Source of the DNA: Elysia chlorotica
Lineage: Eukaryota; Mollusca; Gastropoda; Plakobranchidae
Length of the DNA: 64,000 nucleotides
Assembly (NCBI GenBank): GCA_003991915.1
Contig: RQTK01000865.1
Span: 97,798 to 161,797, forward strand
Direction: 5' to 3'
Of the stretch, positions 1 through 21,648 are shown one piece after another (the first letter of the stretch is position 1; each line of letters starts with the position of its first letter). Made by a program: the position numbers and the translations under genes. Below the pieces are notes generated by a model. It did not search any database. It was not told the DNA's origin and was given only the letters and a program-made list of their open reading frames with translations.

Positions 1-39
1 AATAAATGAATAACAATAAAAGAAGCAAACTCTAATAAT

Positions 40-90
<51 letters not shown>

Positions 91-552
91 CGTAAAAATA
101 ATAACAATAATAATAATAATTGTTATAATAATAATCATTATTATGATTATAATTATAATTATAATAAAATGATAAACGGCTTTCAAAAACCAGTTGAATA
201 TCATAAATACCTCGATAATTGAGAAGAATTAAATCAGTTAAACGTAGCTCTCATTTATATTGTTCAGTACATGTACAATTAAGTCATTGGTCAATATGGT
301 ATTATTGTGTTGTGGAGTCATCTGAAGTGGCGGCAATGCATACCTTGATCATTATTTTTCAAGAGCATAAGCAACGATAACATAATCTTCTTATGTAAAT
401 AATTCACCACTCAAGACATTTTCAAGATTAACCAATCGATCCGAGAAAAATAAAGTTCACTCGTGTAAAACACTTGTAACAAAGAAATCTCTGCTTTAGG
501 CAAGTAGGGGTAACATTTAGAAAAATGGATTTTTCGTTGGGGAGATGCTCAC
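1..552. other. AT-rich non-coding sequence with an (AAT)n array
   Basis: Holds an ATT/AAT-rich microsatellite at about 40-88 and scattered AAT units to 170. If the minus-strand gene at 553-1316 is real, this is its intron. No exon with good splice sites was seen. Confidence 0.5.
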
Positions 553-1316
553 CTGAGACCAGCACGTTCTCCAATATTCAAAGCAGAGGCGAGAAATCGA
601 AGTTCTTCCCCAGGATCATGAGCGTTTAGTCCACGTGGAAGCGTCACTCGCCCAGACGTCTCTTCCAAACTTCCAGTGCAAACTGTGGCCAAGGCTGCCA
701 GGAGAGCTGTGAGTGGTGGGGCGCGGGGTGGGAGCAGCTATGGTAACACAAGTCAAAGGAGTGCTTATAACATTAGGAAAATAATAAACTGGATGAGGCT
801 TTGTAATTATTTCACAAAAATATACCATGTAAAAAAATTCAAAAGATTATCGGTAGGTTTTGATCGACTCGATCATGGAATAATATCGAAACTATACATT
901 TACTTCTATAAGAAATAGGCGAGTAAAGGACAAATCCAGAAAAAAGGCCACACAAAAAAACAACAACAACGATAGCAGCAAAACATAACATATTTATAAA
1001 ATAGATATTGTCTCAAATAACCATGGTGCGTTAGTTAAAAAGTTTCTTGGAAGTCAAGGATCTATTCCATTGAACAATTTGCTTCAGTTTAAACTTCATT
1101 GGGTTAGAAATGTTTTGCTTTGTATTTAAACCTGACATCTTTCATTCAAGATTATTATTTAAACCCTAAGCTTATGAGCAGGAGGATCACATACAGTTTT
1201 AATATCTTAATTTAATAAGGTCTATGAAAGGAAACAACCTCCAACACTATTAACTTTGTCTATGTTGATGAACACTAGGGATACTCACCAGCAGTGACTG
1301 TGACAAGTGCCGCCAT
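553..1316 (-). CDS. 5' part of a putative secreted protein gene (two exons, runs off left edge)
   Basis: Two exons fit together on the minus strand. Exon 1 coding is 1316..1289 (28 nt): ATG in a good context (cagtATGG), then MAALVTVTA plus one base, followed by donor gtgagt. Exon 2 is 706..553 (154 nt), with acceptor cactcacag and donor gtgagc. It completes the split Ala codon and reads ALLAALATVCTG, then a polar stretch starting SLEETSGRV and ending NIGERAGL. Joined, residues 1-21 form a typical signal peptide with likely cleavage near VCTG/SLEE. The exon ends in phase 2, so the gene continues to the left, but I found no convincing exon in 1-552. The product is not recognised; a secreted or extracellular protein is inferred from the signal peptide alone. 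The phase match and continuous hydrophobic core across the junction are the main support. Confidence 0.48.
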
Positions 1317-3000
1317 ACTGAAGCTTGTTACCTGAGCAGACCTTTACAGAATAGAGGAGCAATCATTCTTAGTATATGGAATTCAATTCTAAGATATATA
1401 AAATTTGAACATTTAAAACTAGTCTGGTAATTTTTAGAGTCACCGTCTCTTAGAAAATTTCAATCGGTACTTTTTTTTTGCTTACCGGTGTCTACAAAGT
1501 ACGCTTTCATTTTTGTACTGATAGTTTTGTGTGTGTGTGTGTGTGTGTAAAAAAACATTATACTATTTCGATACACATTAATCCACGGATACATTAAAAA
1601 CTTTGCATGAGTATTTTCTTCGGGGTTGATTTACGCCCAGTTAAATAATTGAATGCAATTTTTTCAACCGTTATAAACTCAGTTATTAATATATTAATAA
1701 CAGATTCTACTCAAAACAGTTTAGCTCAAAATGTAAACCAACCACTATTACCTTTATAAGTTCTGCATACAGGTATGACATGAATGTGAAGCAAACAAAC
1801 AAAATAATACGCTTTTATAAGGATTTGCCCTAAAAAATAGGGTTTGCCCTTGATGAAGTTTCCCGAGAACCAAATTAATTTCCTCAATGTTTCCAGCAAT
1901 TACCCTACTGTAATAATATTCCGGTCTGGCCGGTGAGAAAGTTACCAAAAGAAACTATCATACTATCTAGAAAGGTAGCCTTCTCATTTCCGTTTCTGCT
2001 ACACGCCTTCACACATCAATATCGATAAAAGTAACTTACGTATAAGTACAATTAACCGAGACATTTCTGGAAGAGATTGATTGAGTAGAATAGGTCTATA
2101 GGTATTGATACCATAAGTTTTATATGATGTTTTAAAGTTTCTTGATTACATGTAGCAATAATGATAGAGAAAGGAGTACGATAATCTTTTGGATTGTCTA
2201 ATGGGCAGAGTTTGGAGATCTCTGTACCGCTCAATGTGTCACCATAAGAACGATTATGCAAGAACAAAAAAGAAAAAACAAAACAAAACAACAACAACAA
2301 CAACAACAAAACAACAACAACAACAACAACAAAAAGACAACTTTACAGAGAGCGGAGTTTGAGCAACTAGTTAACCATGAACTATGATTTGTTGATCTTA
2401 AATATTTGATTTTGGTAGGCTCCAACTTTTCTATGGAAGTATAATTTTATTTTTCCATTATGATAGGCCTCATGGTCGGACTCAGCTCGTCTTAATTACA
2501 CCACAAGGCAACATCGCAAAAGTAAAGCAACAGGGATTAGGGCATCTAGTGGATGGATTTGTGCTGAAATGACAGGATGTGTTTAAGGGGTTAGTGCTTG
2601 ACAGGAAGGTGCGATGGATGGGAAAATTAAAGCAGTGATAATAGATCGGATTCTACGTAATACATTGGATGAAATGGTTATGTAAAACCTTCTCCACTGT
2701 TGTGTCACATCTGTTAGTGCACCCGCATGGCCTCGAGTTTCGCTAAATTTATGTTTCCTCAACATAGTCCGTGTATAGCATATTAACTTACTTTTTTGGT
2801 TATTCAAAATCAAACATCAGGGGCATCAAATCGTTTTCTCTTTACATGAATAATAATAAAAACAGTATTCAAAACGTATATATACTTATACTTTCGTCAT
2901 CTACGGTCAGTTCAATTGCACGTACAAGTAAAGCGTCTTAATAAAGTTCTGAATGAACCTGATGTAGATACCTTAACTGCAGAACCAAAATATAGAGGTA
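1317..3000. other. Non-coding, short microsatellites only
   Basis: Contains a (GT)n run at about 1528-1548 and an (AAC)n run at about 2285-2331. The short open frames here are caused by these repeats or by chance. It would include the promoter or 5' untranslated part of the minus-strand gene starting at 1316, but no clear TATA box was seen. Confidence 0.45.
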
Positions 3001-3102
3001 TGGGTGTAACTATCAAACTGGCCTTCCTGCAAATCTAGTTGCACCATCGATTCTCACAGCAGGCCCTCGATCACCATAGCTTCTCATGAAAATATAGTTG
3101 AC

Positions 3103-3480
3103 ATGACTGGTCCTGCAAATCTAGTTGACATGGCTGGCCCTGCAAATCTAGTTGTCATGGCTGGTCCTGCAAATCTAGCTGTCGGGGCTGGTCCTGCAAA
3201 CCTAGTTGTCATGGCTGATCCTGAAAATGTAGTTGTCATGGCTGGCCCTGCAAATCTAGTTGTCATGGCTGGTCCTGCAAATCTAGTTGTCATGGCTGGT
3301 CCTGCAAATCTAGCTGTCATGGGTGGTCCTGCAAATCTAGTTGTCATGGCTGGTCCTGAAAATCTAGTTGTCATGGCTGGTCCTGCAAATCTAGTTGTCA
3401 TGACTGGTCCTGCAAATCTAGTTGTCATGGCTGGTCCTGCAAATCTAGCTGTCATGGGTAGTCCTGCAAATCTAGCTGGA
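3103..3480. repeat. 27-bp coding-length minisatellite, 14 units, open on both strands
   Basis: The tract is exactly 378 bp, or 14 units of 27 bp. Units are built on ATGGCTGGTCCTGCAAATCT followed by AGTTGTC, with a few substitutions per unit. Because 27 is a multiple of three, the plus strand reads a 9-residue repeat (MAGPANLVV) and the minus strand reads another (MTTRFAGPA). Degenerate half-units extend left to about 3025 and right to about 3560. Both frames are open throughout, but there is no start context, signal peptide or splice structure. A non-coding minisatellite is the simplest reading, and a repeat exon of an unseen gene cannot be excluded. Confidence 0.85.
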
Positions 3481-4596
3481 TCATCAACCTCACGGTGGGG
3501 TCTCGATCCCCATTGCTTGTCCTGTAAATCTAGTTGGGCGCTCGATCCCCTTTGCTGGACCTATAAAACTATCCGGACCGTCGCGCTGGGGCTGTACAGC
3601 GTATAGGCGCGTCCCCTGGGTGGCGGATTGGCTAAGCCCTTCTAGATGGGAGTCGCTTGGAAATAATATTGAATACCGGACAAACCCCTGGTAGGTGGAG
3701 CTCGTCAACCAAAAAAGACAACTTTGATTTCAAATCTGGACAAGCGGAGTTTATTACGGTTGGGAGATCAAAGCTCTACCACTTGCACCCGATCCTTTCC
3801 CCGCTTCCCCAGTATTTTCTCTTAAAAATAATACGTATGCATGTGTAATTTTTTTATAGATGCAGTTGTAAGATATATCAGTTATAAAAAATCTAGAACC
3901 GCTTACGCAATAAGATGAGTATTGAGTTGGCTGAAATAGAAATCAAATGAAACCTCATGCTACCGTAAAACACCCAACATCCTTTCTTATATACAGCATT
4001 GTATTTTTGTTATTTCTTCGAAGATAATTGAAGAAACAGTTTGTAAATTTTGATCCTCATAGAGTTTTAACCAACTGTGTGTGTTTGTGTGTGTGCGCGT
4101 GTTTAGTTGCCGTGTGGGAAGATGCATCATTTTGAATATTGGAGAGCTCAATTTTACCTTTTTAAGCATACAGTCGCCTTTTATTTGATGCATTGATAAA
4201 CAAGTGGCATATTGAGTTAATAACAGTTTAGAGATTATTTACAATCAGAATATTATATTTCAAGTTATCAGCATTATTATAAATATATAATATTCCCTTT
4301 TTAAAACAATACAATACAATTCTATTGCTTTATATTCTTTAAATCTTATTTTAAAAAAGTATAAGATGAAAAGGCACTTTAAATATAAGTTTTGTAAGTA
4401 TATTATACTTTACATTCACGGGTGTCCATGAGTGAAAAGAGCATCATCATCATCCAGGTCTAGGTGCGTTTGTCGTGGTATTCAGACCTACGGCACAAAA
4501 CGTTTTCTTCTCAAGTTTGGCTGTTTCTTGGTACAAAAATCTACAAAGCAAAGATCAACCAAATAATACACAATAAAATATTTTTTTTTTCTATAG
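3481..4596. other. Non-coding spacer
   Basis: Short degenerate minisatellite tail followed by AT-rich DNA. A moderately GC-rich patch at 3590-3800 has a vague tRNA-like look, but no full A box and B box pair was found. No gene is supported. Confidence 0.4.
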
Positions 4597-4724
4597 AGAG
4601 AGAGCGGAGAGAGAGCGAGAAAGAGCGGAGAGAGAGGAAAAGAGATAGAGAGAAAGAAAGAGAGAGATAGAGAGAGCAGAGAAGAGAGGAAGGGAGAGAG
4701 AGAGTGGAGAGAGCGTAGAGAGAG

Positions 4725-4766
<42 letters not shown>

Positions 4767-4798
4767 CAAAGAGAGTGGAGATAGAGAGTGAAAGAGAG
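4597..4798. repeat. GA-rich microsatellite
   Basis: Imperfect (GA)n tract of about 200 bp with interspersed C and A residues. The RE-rich and LS-rich open frames over it are low-complexity artefacts. Confidence 0.9.
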
Positions 4799-6525
4799 CT
4801 CTCCGGGATTCTCCCGAGGCATTCTATGCGGCGAATAATTAAAATGATCTTTCTTAAAGTACATTATATTAAGTAAGACAATACTTCACAAAACCGTGAG
4901 TCCGTTTGAACATGGAATCTCTCAAAAGCTTCTTGGTTTTTATAATAGGGCAACGATTACATAACATAAAAATCATGCATATCAATATACTTGCTCTAAG
5001 TACGATTTGCAATATACAACGATATGAGTTTAAAACTAGTTGTTTTTTTCAGTGACTGAAAAAGAAAGGAGATAATTAATTGTTGTGTTATACGAGTATT
5101 CGCGGAATAAAAGTATATTTTAATGATTATAATTTCGTCCGATGAAAAAATAATGTACAGCTAAACAACCTGACGTGGCGCGAAGGGGAGACAAATCTGT
5201 AGCTATCCAGTACAGTGCAATTCAGCATTTTTTTTTTACATAACTTTCATAGTTATTTTTCGAACCCATGCGCGTTTGTCCCCAACAGCTCGTAAATTAC
5301 TTGAAACCTCCTCCTCGTTGAAAAACTGTGTCACCACATAATTTATGATTTTTTCCACCAATCATAGAAGTAGAACAGTAGTTATAGAGATGTAAAGATT
5401 AATTTTTTAACTTATTAAAATTTTGTCTTGTTTTCAAGAATAATGAGAAAGGGGGGGGGGGGAATAAATAGACGTTTTCGATTATCACGGCTCTTGTGAC
5501 GATGATAACAATAATAAGATTGAAAATAACGGCGGTAATGAGTTGGATGGTGTGAACAGCTTGACTGGCAAGACAGTGTAGAGCTTCTGAAGTTGAAAAT
5601 TTTAATTTTATGGTAACAATAAAGATAATGGTTTTGTTATGTTAATGGTGGCAATGACGAGATGACAATTATATTAATCCTTATTCGTATTCTTTTAATA
5701 ATTTAATTTTATTGTGTTTGTGGAGAATGAGTTTTAGCTATGGAATGAAGGAATGCAGGATATACGGTGATCTTAGACAGGCTATAGTTAACTACGCTGA
5801 TAATGGGAGTTTTATTTTGGTATTTATTATTGTTAGCTGTAAATTTCATCAATTTATTATGATTAATGTATTATCTAAATTTGAAAATAGTGGAGTAAAT
5901 TATGATGCCATTACATATAAAGGTGACGAAGGAGAAATAACGGTAACAATGACGCTGGGAACAATAAGTATTAAAATAAATATTGATAAGACATACGGGA
6001 TTAAACAACAAGCTAGGTAAGACAAGTACAGTACAGTTTCTTTCCGACAATTGTGCTTGTCTATTACAATATGGTGGCAAGTTTCGGATAACTTAAGTAT
6101 TGTAACTTAACTTTTTTTGGTTATGAAGCCGAACCTGTACTTACTGGTCAATCTGGCACAGGTAGATTTGGTAATTCGTATATTATATTGACCATTAGTG
6201 CTTACAATAAGTTCATAATATTTTTACAATAAGAACACATAAACGAGATCATCAACCCTGTTAACTTCTATTGGCTCATCTGCATAGTCAGGATTTAGCT
6301 TCCTTCTGTGAATCGAAGGAACATAAGGAAGTAAAAGTTAAACATCTTTTAAAATAAACAGTTACCTCCCTTCCTCTTAGGCCAATAAAATTATTGCTTC
6401 CGCACCCCTTTATCCCCTTCCCCCAGTTTTGGGGTAACATTAAATCCGCCTGGCCGTAGTATCATGTTCTGATGACACTTGGCAATAAATACGTGGAATA
6501 TGATCAAAACTGTTGTTGATATAAC
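4799..6525. other. Non-coding AT-rich spacer
   Basis: Has a poly-G run near 5451-5462 and no open frame with coding character. On the minus strand this lies downstream of the Ig-like exon at 6526-6687. No clear minus-strand AATAAA was found close to its stop codon. Confidence 0.4.
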
Positions 6526-6687
6526 TCAGATATCCAGGTAAATCCCTTGCTTGAAGTCAGTGTCTCCTTCCACCAACAACAGAGGCATCTGAGAGGCTCT
6601 TGGCGCCACGAAGCTTGCAGCCCAGGCCCCCTTGGCTCTTTGTACAACGCTCGGCTCTGGCAGAGAACATTTTAAAACTGCATCTCC
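6526..6687 (-). CDS. Candidate terminal exon with an Ig-like N-terminal half
   Basis: On the minus strand a good acceptor (aatatttcag) precedes an open frame in phase 0 of 53 codons, ending at TGA (6528-6526). It begins GDAVLKC and continues through AKGAWAASF, LLLVEGDTDF and QGIYLDI. The Cys and the Trp 15 residues later resemble the C...W core of an Ig domain, and G-x-A-V-L-K-C is a common Ig B-strand pattern. The segment is GC-richer than its surroundings. The second Ig cysteine is missing, so the domain is truncated, or a further exon lies beyond, or this is a pseudogene remnant. It is in phase with the possible signal-peptide exon at 8777-8845. Confidence 0.38.
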   Translation of the reverse strand, partial: GDAVLKCSLPEPSVVQRAKGAWAASFVAPRASQMPLLLVEGDTDFKQGIYLDI

Positions 6688-6699
6688 CTGAAATATTAG

Positions 6700-8218
6700 T
6701 TCTTTTACAATGTTAATTTTTTTTCTATTTAGTCAGCAGAGCGGTATATTCATTTTTAGGAGTTCTGAGATTTAAAAAAAATTTTTTTTTTGATTTCCAT
6801 GCTAGCGGTTTTTTTTTTGTGTGTTTTTTTTTTGCTTTTGTTGATGAAGACTCAAGAAAAAAAAAGATCGGTGCATTGTGATTTTAACTTCACTATAATC
6901 CACTACACAATAATAGATCATCGATCCAACCTCTGGAAGGAGAAAAAGGAACTCTGAGTGACTAAAAATAGATTAATATGGCCTCTGTAAGCTTAGATTT
7001 TTATTCGATCAGGAACAGTTTGTCTTTTTTTTTTCATTGTTCATTTCCTACTATTTTTTTTTGTTTTTTTTTTAATGCAAAAAATACGTTCCTATTAGAA
7101 TACGTGGAGTTGCCTTATTGCTCTTTACAAATTGCTGATTTCTTGTAGCTGACAAGAGGTACGGGAAGAAAGAACAAGAAGGTAAAGAGATAGGAAGACG
7201 ACATATCGGGAAGCGGTATAGAGCTGTTTAGTTCCATTAAGTGCTCTCTGAGTATGTTAATAGAGAAAAGTGGAGAAAACTGGTTTTTCGTTTTATCTTG
7301 GTCTGAGCGCGATATCTTTTTCTGTTATTTATTATTTTAAAAAAAATTAAGATGTGTAAGTAGAGAGACAAAAAGATGATCAGGAAACTCACTGTTTAGT
7401 ACAGAAGCGGGGAGTTAAGGGAGGGGTAAGTATGTTAATTAAATTCACTTATACATGTGCGCACGCGTGTTTGTGTGTACGTATTCGTTTGCATGTCTGA
7501 TTTGCAATACAATAATTGTAATTTTCCGAATAACTCAATTTAAATATGCAATGTAGATAATACGTTATATATATAAATATATATTAACTTCCATTCACTG
7601 CAACCAATCAGAGTTGATGTATTATAATAGACCTATTGCGTGTGACTAGTTTGGCTGCGAATCGTTTTAAAACCTGGATATCTGTCTGTATATCCATACA
7701 TGGTTCCATTCATGCGATCTTTTTCTTTGAGAACTATCAAATCAACATGCTACATGTGCATTGTTAGCAAAGATGACTTAATGATTATTTCTTTCTTCTC
7801 TATAACTCTATAATCTTACTGTACTATCTTAAAAACAAGTCCGTCCTAAAATGCTAACGCAGCTGCTAAAACTGATTTACTAAAACTCCCGGGACCAGTC
7901 GCCCAACCAGTGCTGGAGTATGAACGCCCATTACGTTCATTCTACCCATCACCGTGTCATCTCTACACAGAGGTCGACGCTAGAAACGCAAGCTGGCATT
8001 TCCAAACTTTGCCAGAGATAATTGTGTTATTATGTATACAAATCACAGCTAGCCTTTTGTTCGTTATTATAGTCTGATAACAATGGGATTTGGTGGTGGC
8101 GGTGGTGGAAAGGAGAGTAATTTTGTTGTGTAAAAGTGCAGAGAGCCCAAGTGTTTGCTTTCGACATTATGAAATTAAAAAACAAATTTTTATAATTGAA
8201 GTTTTTATTAATGTTATA

Positions 8219-8282
<64 letters not shown>

Positions 8283-8347
8283 GGCCTAAGTGAAAAGATG
8301 TTGGTACACCAAGGATAAAAGTGATTTTATTTCCTTTAATTTTAAGC
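6700..8347. other. Non-coding region, poly-T rich, with a (TC)n array
   Basis: Contains several poly-T/poly-A runs between 6770 and 7080 and a perfect (TC)n array at about 8220-8281. It would be the intron of the minus-strand candidate gene if 8777-8845 and 6526-6687 are joined. No further exon was seen. Confidence 0.4.
8220..8281. repeat. (TC)n microsatellite
   Basis: About 31 uninterrupted TC units. Confidence 0.95.
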
Positions 8348-8577
8348 ATAGATAGGACATAGTGATACTTAGAGAGTATTTTTCAGCCCACACGATCAGC
8401 CTACACTACAAATATGTAAACTGTCCTATCTATGTTCTCACTATTTTGAATTATTTTGGAAATTCATAAATAATCGGTTATTTGATACCTATTGTTGCCA
8501 GATAATAGTTGCGCCGCGTAATGCGAAGATGTTCATAAATATGGCTCACTTTGATTCTTGCTGCAAGTTTTTGTATA
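8346..8577. repeat. Dispersed ~230-bp repeat, copy 1, with 12-bp inverted repeat
   Basis: Similar along its length to 15494-15737 in intron 8 of gene A. Shared blocks include ATAGATAGGACA at the left, a central block ending CAGCCTACAC, and a right block around ATGCGAAG then GCTCACT. In this copy ATAGATAGGACA (8348-8359) is matched by its reverse complement TGTCCTATCTAT (8422-8433), which suggests a foldback or MITE-like element. Confidence 0.6.
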
Positions 8578-8752
8578 TTTAGGTGACTTTGCCTTCTATT
8601 TTTGGACGCCTTGGCCTTAACGCATCAAAGGAGTGATGCGCGGTAACTATTAATAGAAATCTGTGTGCGCTTTGTCCTGCCCCTACTTTCCTCTCACCAG
8701 TAACATTCAAGTTCCACCACGCTGTTACGTCACCAAGCAATCTAGGGGTAGT

Positions 8753-8760
8753 TATATATC
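8753..8760 (+). promoter_or_regulatory. Possible TATA element of gene A
   Basis: A TATATATC-like stretch lies about 140 bp upstream of the gene A start codon, leaving room for a 5' untranslated region of roughly 110 nt. No initiator could be fixed from sequence alone, so this is a weak call. Confidence 0.25.
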
Positions 8761-8776
8761 TATGGTATAAACCTAC

Positions 8777-8845
8777 GTGGCATATAACTGGTCCAAGGAG
8801 GAATAACAGAAGCCCCGCGGTAGATGTTTCGCTCTTTCTGCACAT
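8777..8845 (-). CDS. Possible signal-peptide first exon, head-to-head with gene A
   Basis: A minus-strand ATG at 8845 opens 23 codons ending in donor gtaggt. The peptide starts MCRKSETSTAG and continues LLLFLLGPVICH, which has the n-region and hydrophobic core of a signal peptide. The exon ends in phase 0, matching the phase-0 Ig-like exon at 6526-6687. Its start is only 49 bp from the start codon of gene A on the other strand. The short length and lack of a paralogue make this tentative; chance is a real alternative. Confidence 0.25.
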
Positions 8846-8894
8846 TGTACTGGACTAGGCAGATCAGCAGATCAGTTCTCTGTGTTACAGACTC

Positions 8895-18739
<9,845 letters not shown>

Positions 18740-18814
18740 TCATGGAAAATAAGCAGAATAGTGTTGTCCACTGAATTTAAAAGATGAAAAGAGCATACTT
18801 CTATTTGTTTGATA

Positions 18815-18820
18815 AATAAA
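18815..18820 (+). terminator. Polyadenylation signal of gene A
   Basis: AATAAA lies 76 bp after the stop codon, followed by an A/T-rich stretch. It is the first such hexamer downstream and fits a short 3' untranslated region. Confidence 0.6.
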
Positions 18821-19483
18821 ACATTTTAATAATAATAATAAAATTAGGCATTTAGCTTTGTTAACACTTTACCTCTTGCACAAAGCTTTGATGCGTATTA
18901 TCTGCACGTGTTAATCGCGGGGAAAGGCTAAACCTCATTTAAAGCCAGAACAGTGTTATTAACTTTAACTGCAACGTTTCCCTGGTAAGTTAATTAAAAC
19001 ATAAACAAATGACGATTGTGGATTAATTTTGTTCTATTTCTTTGACAACCTCTCATTGCCTTTTTTTGGCGACATAAGGTTGAGTTCTCTATTTTAATTT
19101 AGCAGATTGCAATCATAAAAAGCGTCTTGGTGGAGTGATACAACTATAATTGGCAACCGTCAAAAATTGTTTTACACTTTCTAATTTTTGTTTTGGCTTT
19201 AAAATAAAACACCTTCCAAAACGTATTTTTTTGTTATTGTGTCACCTAGTTTTGTCATACACGGACAATTTATTATGAACCAGAAAGAGACAACGCGAGA
19301 CAGACAGATAGACATGCAGACAGAAATACAGAGCGTGAGTATAAGTAGAGCAGAACAAAAGATTAGGGAGAAAACATGGATGAAGTTTTGGACAGGTGTG
19401 GAGCAGATATCTTTTGAAAACCCACATATTTGGCGATAATTTGATTATCTCCGTCTCTCTCTCTATCTCACTCTCTTTCTCTT

Positions 19484-19514
<31 letters not shown>

Positions 19515-19583
19515 AATTTATTTATATGTATCTCTTCCCCCCCCCACCCTATCTCTCTCTCTACTTTATTTATATGTATCTCT

Positions 19584-19653
<70 letters not shown>

Positions 19654-19682
19654 GTGTCTCTTTTTTTTTCTACAAAGTCATT

Positions 19683-19710
19683 ATGATGAAGATGATTATG
19701 ATGATGATGT

Positions 19711-19801
<91 letters not shown>

Positions 19802-19862
19802 AATGATAATGATGACGATGATGATAATGATGATGACGATTATGATGATAATTATGATGGGA
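19683..19862. repeat. (GAT)n microsatellite
   Basis: Perfect core at about 19704-19801 with degenerate GAT/GAC/AAT units on both sides. Confidence 0.95.
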
Positions 19863-20316
19863 TGATCGTAGGGATAGTGATGATGTTGGTTTGATGATGA
19901 TACAGGGGACGAAGGTGATAGCGTTAGAAATGGTGAATGCGGTTTTTATAATGAAAAGAAGCTATACATTAGTTTATCTCTATCGAAAACATGGGACAAC
20001 TATAAACGAATGACTTCTAAATATTTCTTGTATTTCTTTTTAAAAAAAAAAGAACAAAAGGAGCAAGATATCGTTTGGTCTTTCCAATGATTTTTGATAA
20101 GTTTTATAATAAAGAAACAAAAAAAACAATGTAAAGCATATAAGTTACAACTTTAGAGACAATTTAAAGTATTGTCAAAGAGTGAACATCGGTTTATTGT
20201 ATCAAATCCTTATGAAACCATACAGCAATCTTATTTCAAAGCGCGTGTTTTAGAAGACTTCGAATGAAAGAATGTCGATGGATCAGAATTTGAAGAGAGT
20301 GTTGGAGAACGAGAAG

Positions 20317-20376
20317 TAGAAGAAGAAGAAGAAGAAGAAGAAGAAGAAGAAGAAGAAGAAGAAGAAGAAGAAGAAG
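20317..20376. repeat. (GAA)n microsatellite
   Basis: About 20 GAA units between genes A and B. Tracts of this type can form triplex DNA. Confidence 0.95.
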
Positions 20377-21438
20377 ATAATGAAAACAAGAATTTCTTTG
20401 ACCTTTTTATTTTAATTCATTTTTTTATTTTAACTTAAAGAATTCCTTTGCTGTTTAAAATATTAGGTGTGGTTGTTAGATTTATTTGCAGTTGAAATTT
20501 AAAAACATGCCAGTGTCGTACTTCTTAGTGTGCTCTGGGGTTTGAAAAGGATACGCAAGTTATTCTAAATACTTGTTGTCTGTAATGTTTATTTCTACTT
20601 CATTACGGGGTCTCTACATTCCACTGACTAGATACCGCTTTAAATGATTATATGTAACAATTGTGGGCAATATTTAACGTTAAAAGGCTTGTTTTGTGTA
20701 TGTTGCGCAACTGAGCGAAACAGTCTGCAATAGAAGAAAATCTATAAGGGTTCTAAGTATATAACTGACGTACATACAAATACGTCAGACTATAAGAGAA
20801 AAATAATGCTGAAACGTAGTATCTAGATACGTGACTTGTATTAAACGTCCCAGAACCAAACCCACCACTTGGCCTATTATATATACCCATCATTCACCAT
20901 AACTATCATAATTATTATGTCAAACTCACAGAGGACACAGTTAAACAACCACCAACCATAAAGCTGCAATTTTATATTCGCTATCAACTAAGTGAGAACA
21001 TTTCTCTGTGAAAAATGGGACTATGTGTGTCACTCGTCATTGGCTCTGGTCGTATCCAGAGCTCAGTATTTTTGGCAACCTCAGTTAGTTCTAAATGACT
21101 CCAAACTGTCAGAGGTTAAAACTGCTGGGGAAATTACGTAGTAACGCTTAGTTGAATGTCATATTCACTGAGTCCCATTCTTTTCTCCCACAGTATGGCT
21201 CCATTTAGCGAATAATTATAAGTACATTAAACGGAGCTAGGTGTATTAAATCATTAAAATATTGTGACCATAATAGCACTCTCACTACTGTATAAAGAGT
21301 AAATGGTTTTTATAACCCGTGTCACTGTGAGTCTCTTTTGAGTCTCTTTTAAGATTTATTAATATTATACTAACCAAAATTATAATTGACAACCAGATAT
21401 CTTATGTTTTGTAGAAGGATCCTATAATGCGGAGGGCG

Positions 21439-21488
<50 letters not shown>

Positions 21489-21546
21489 GGACAAGATTAG
21501 AAAGAGGAACAGATCTCTCTGTTTATATGTAATTCCTCCGTCGTAC

Positions 21547-21648
21547 TTTTAGTTACAGCCTTCCATTTCACAAGTGATAATGTAACAGTTCACCAAATTT
21601 TAGTTACAGCCTTCCATTTCACAAGTGATAATGTAACAGTTCACCAAA
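21547..21648. repeat. 51-bp tandem duplication
   Basis: Two directly adjacent 51-bp units, each starting TTTTAGTTACAGCC and ending CAGTTCACCAAA, with no difference seen between them. Confidence 0.9.
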
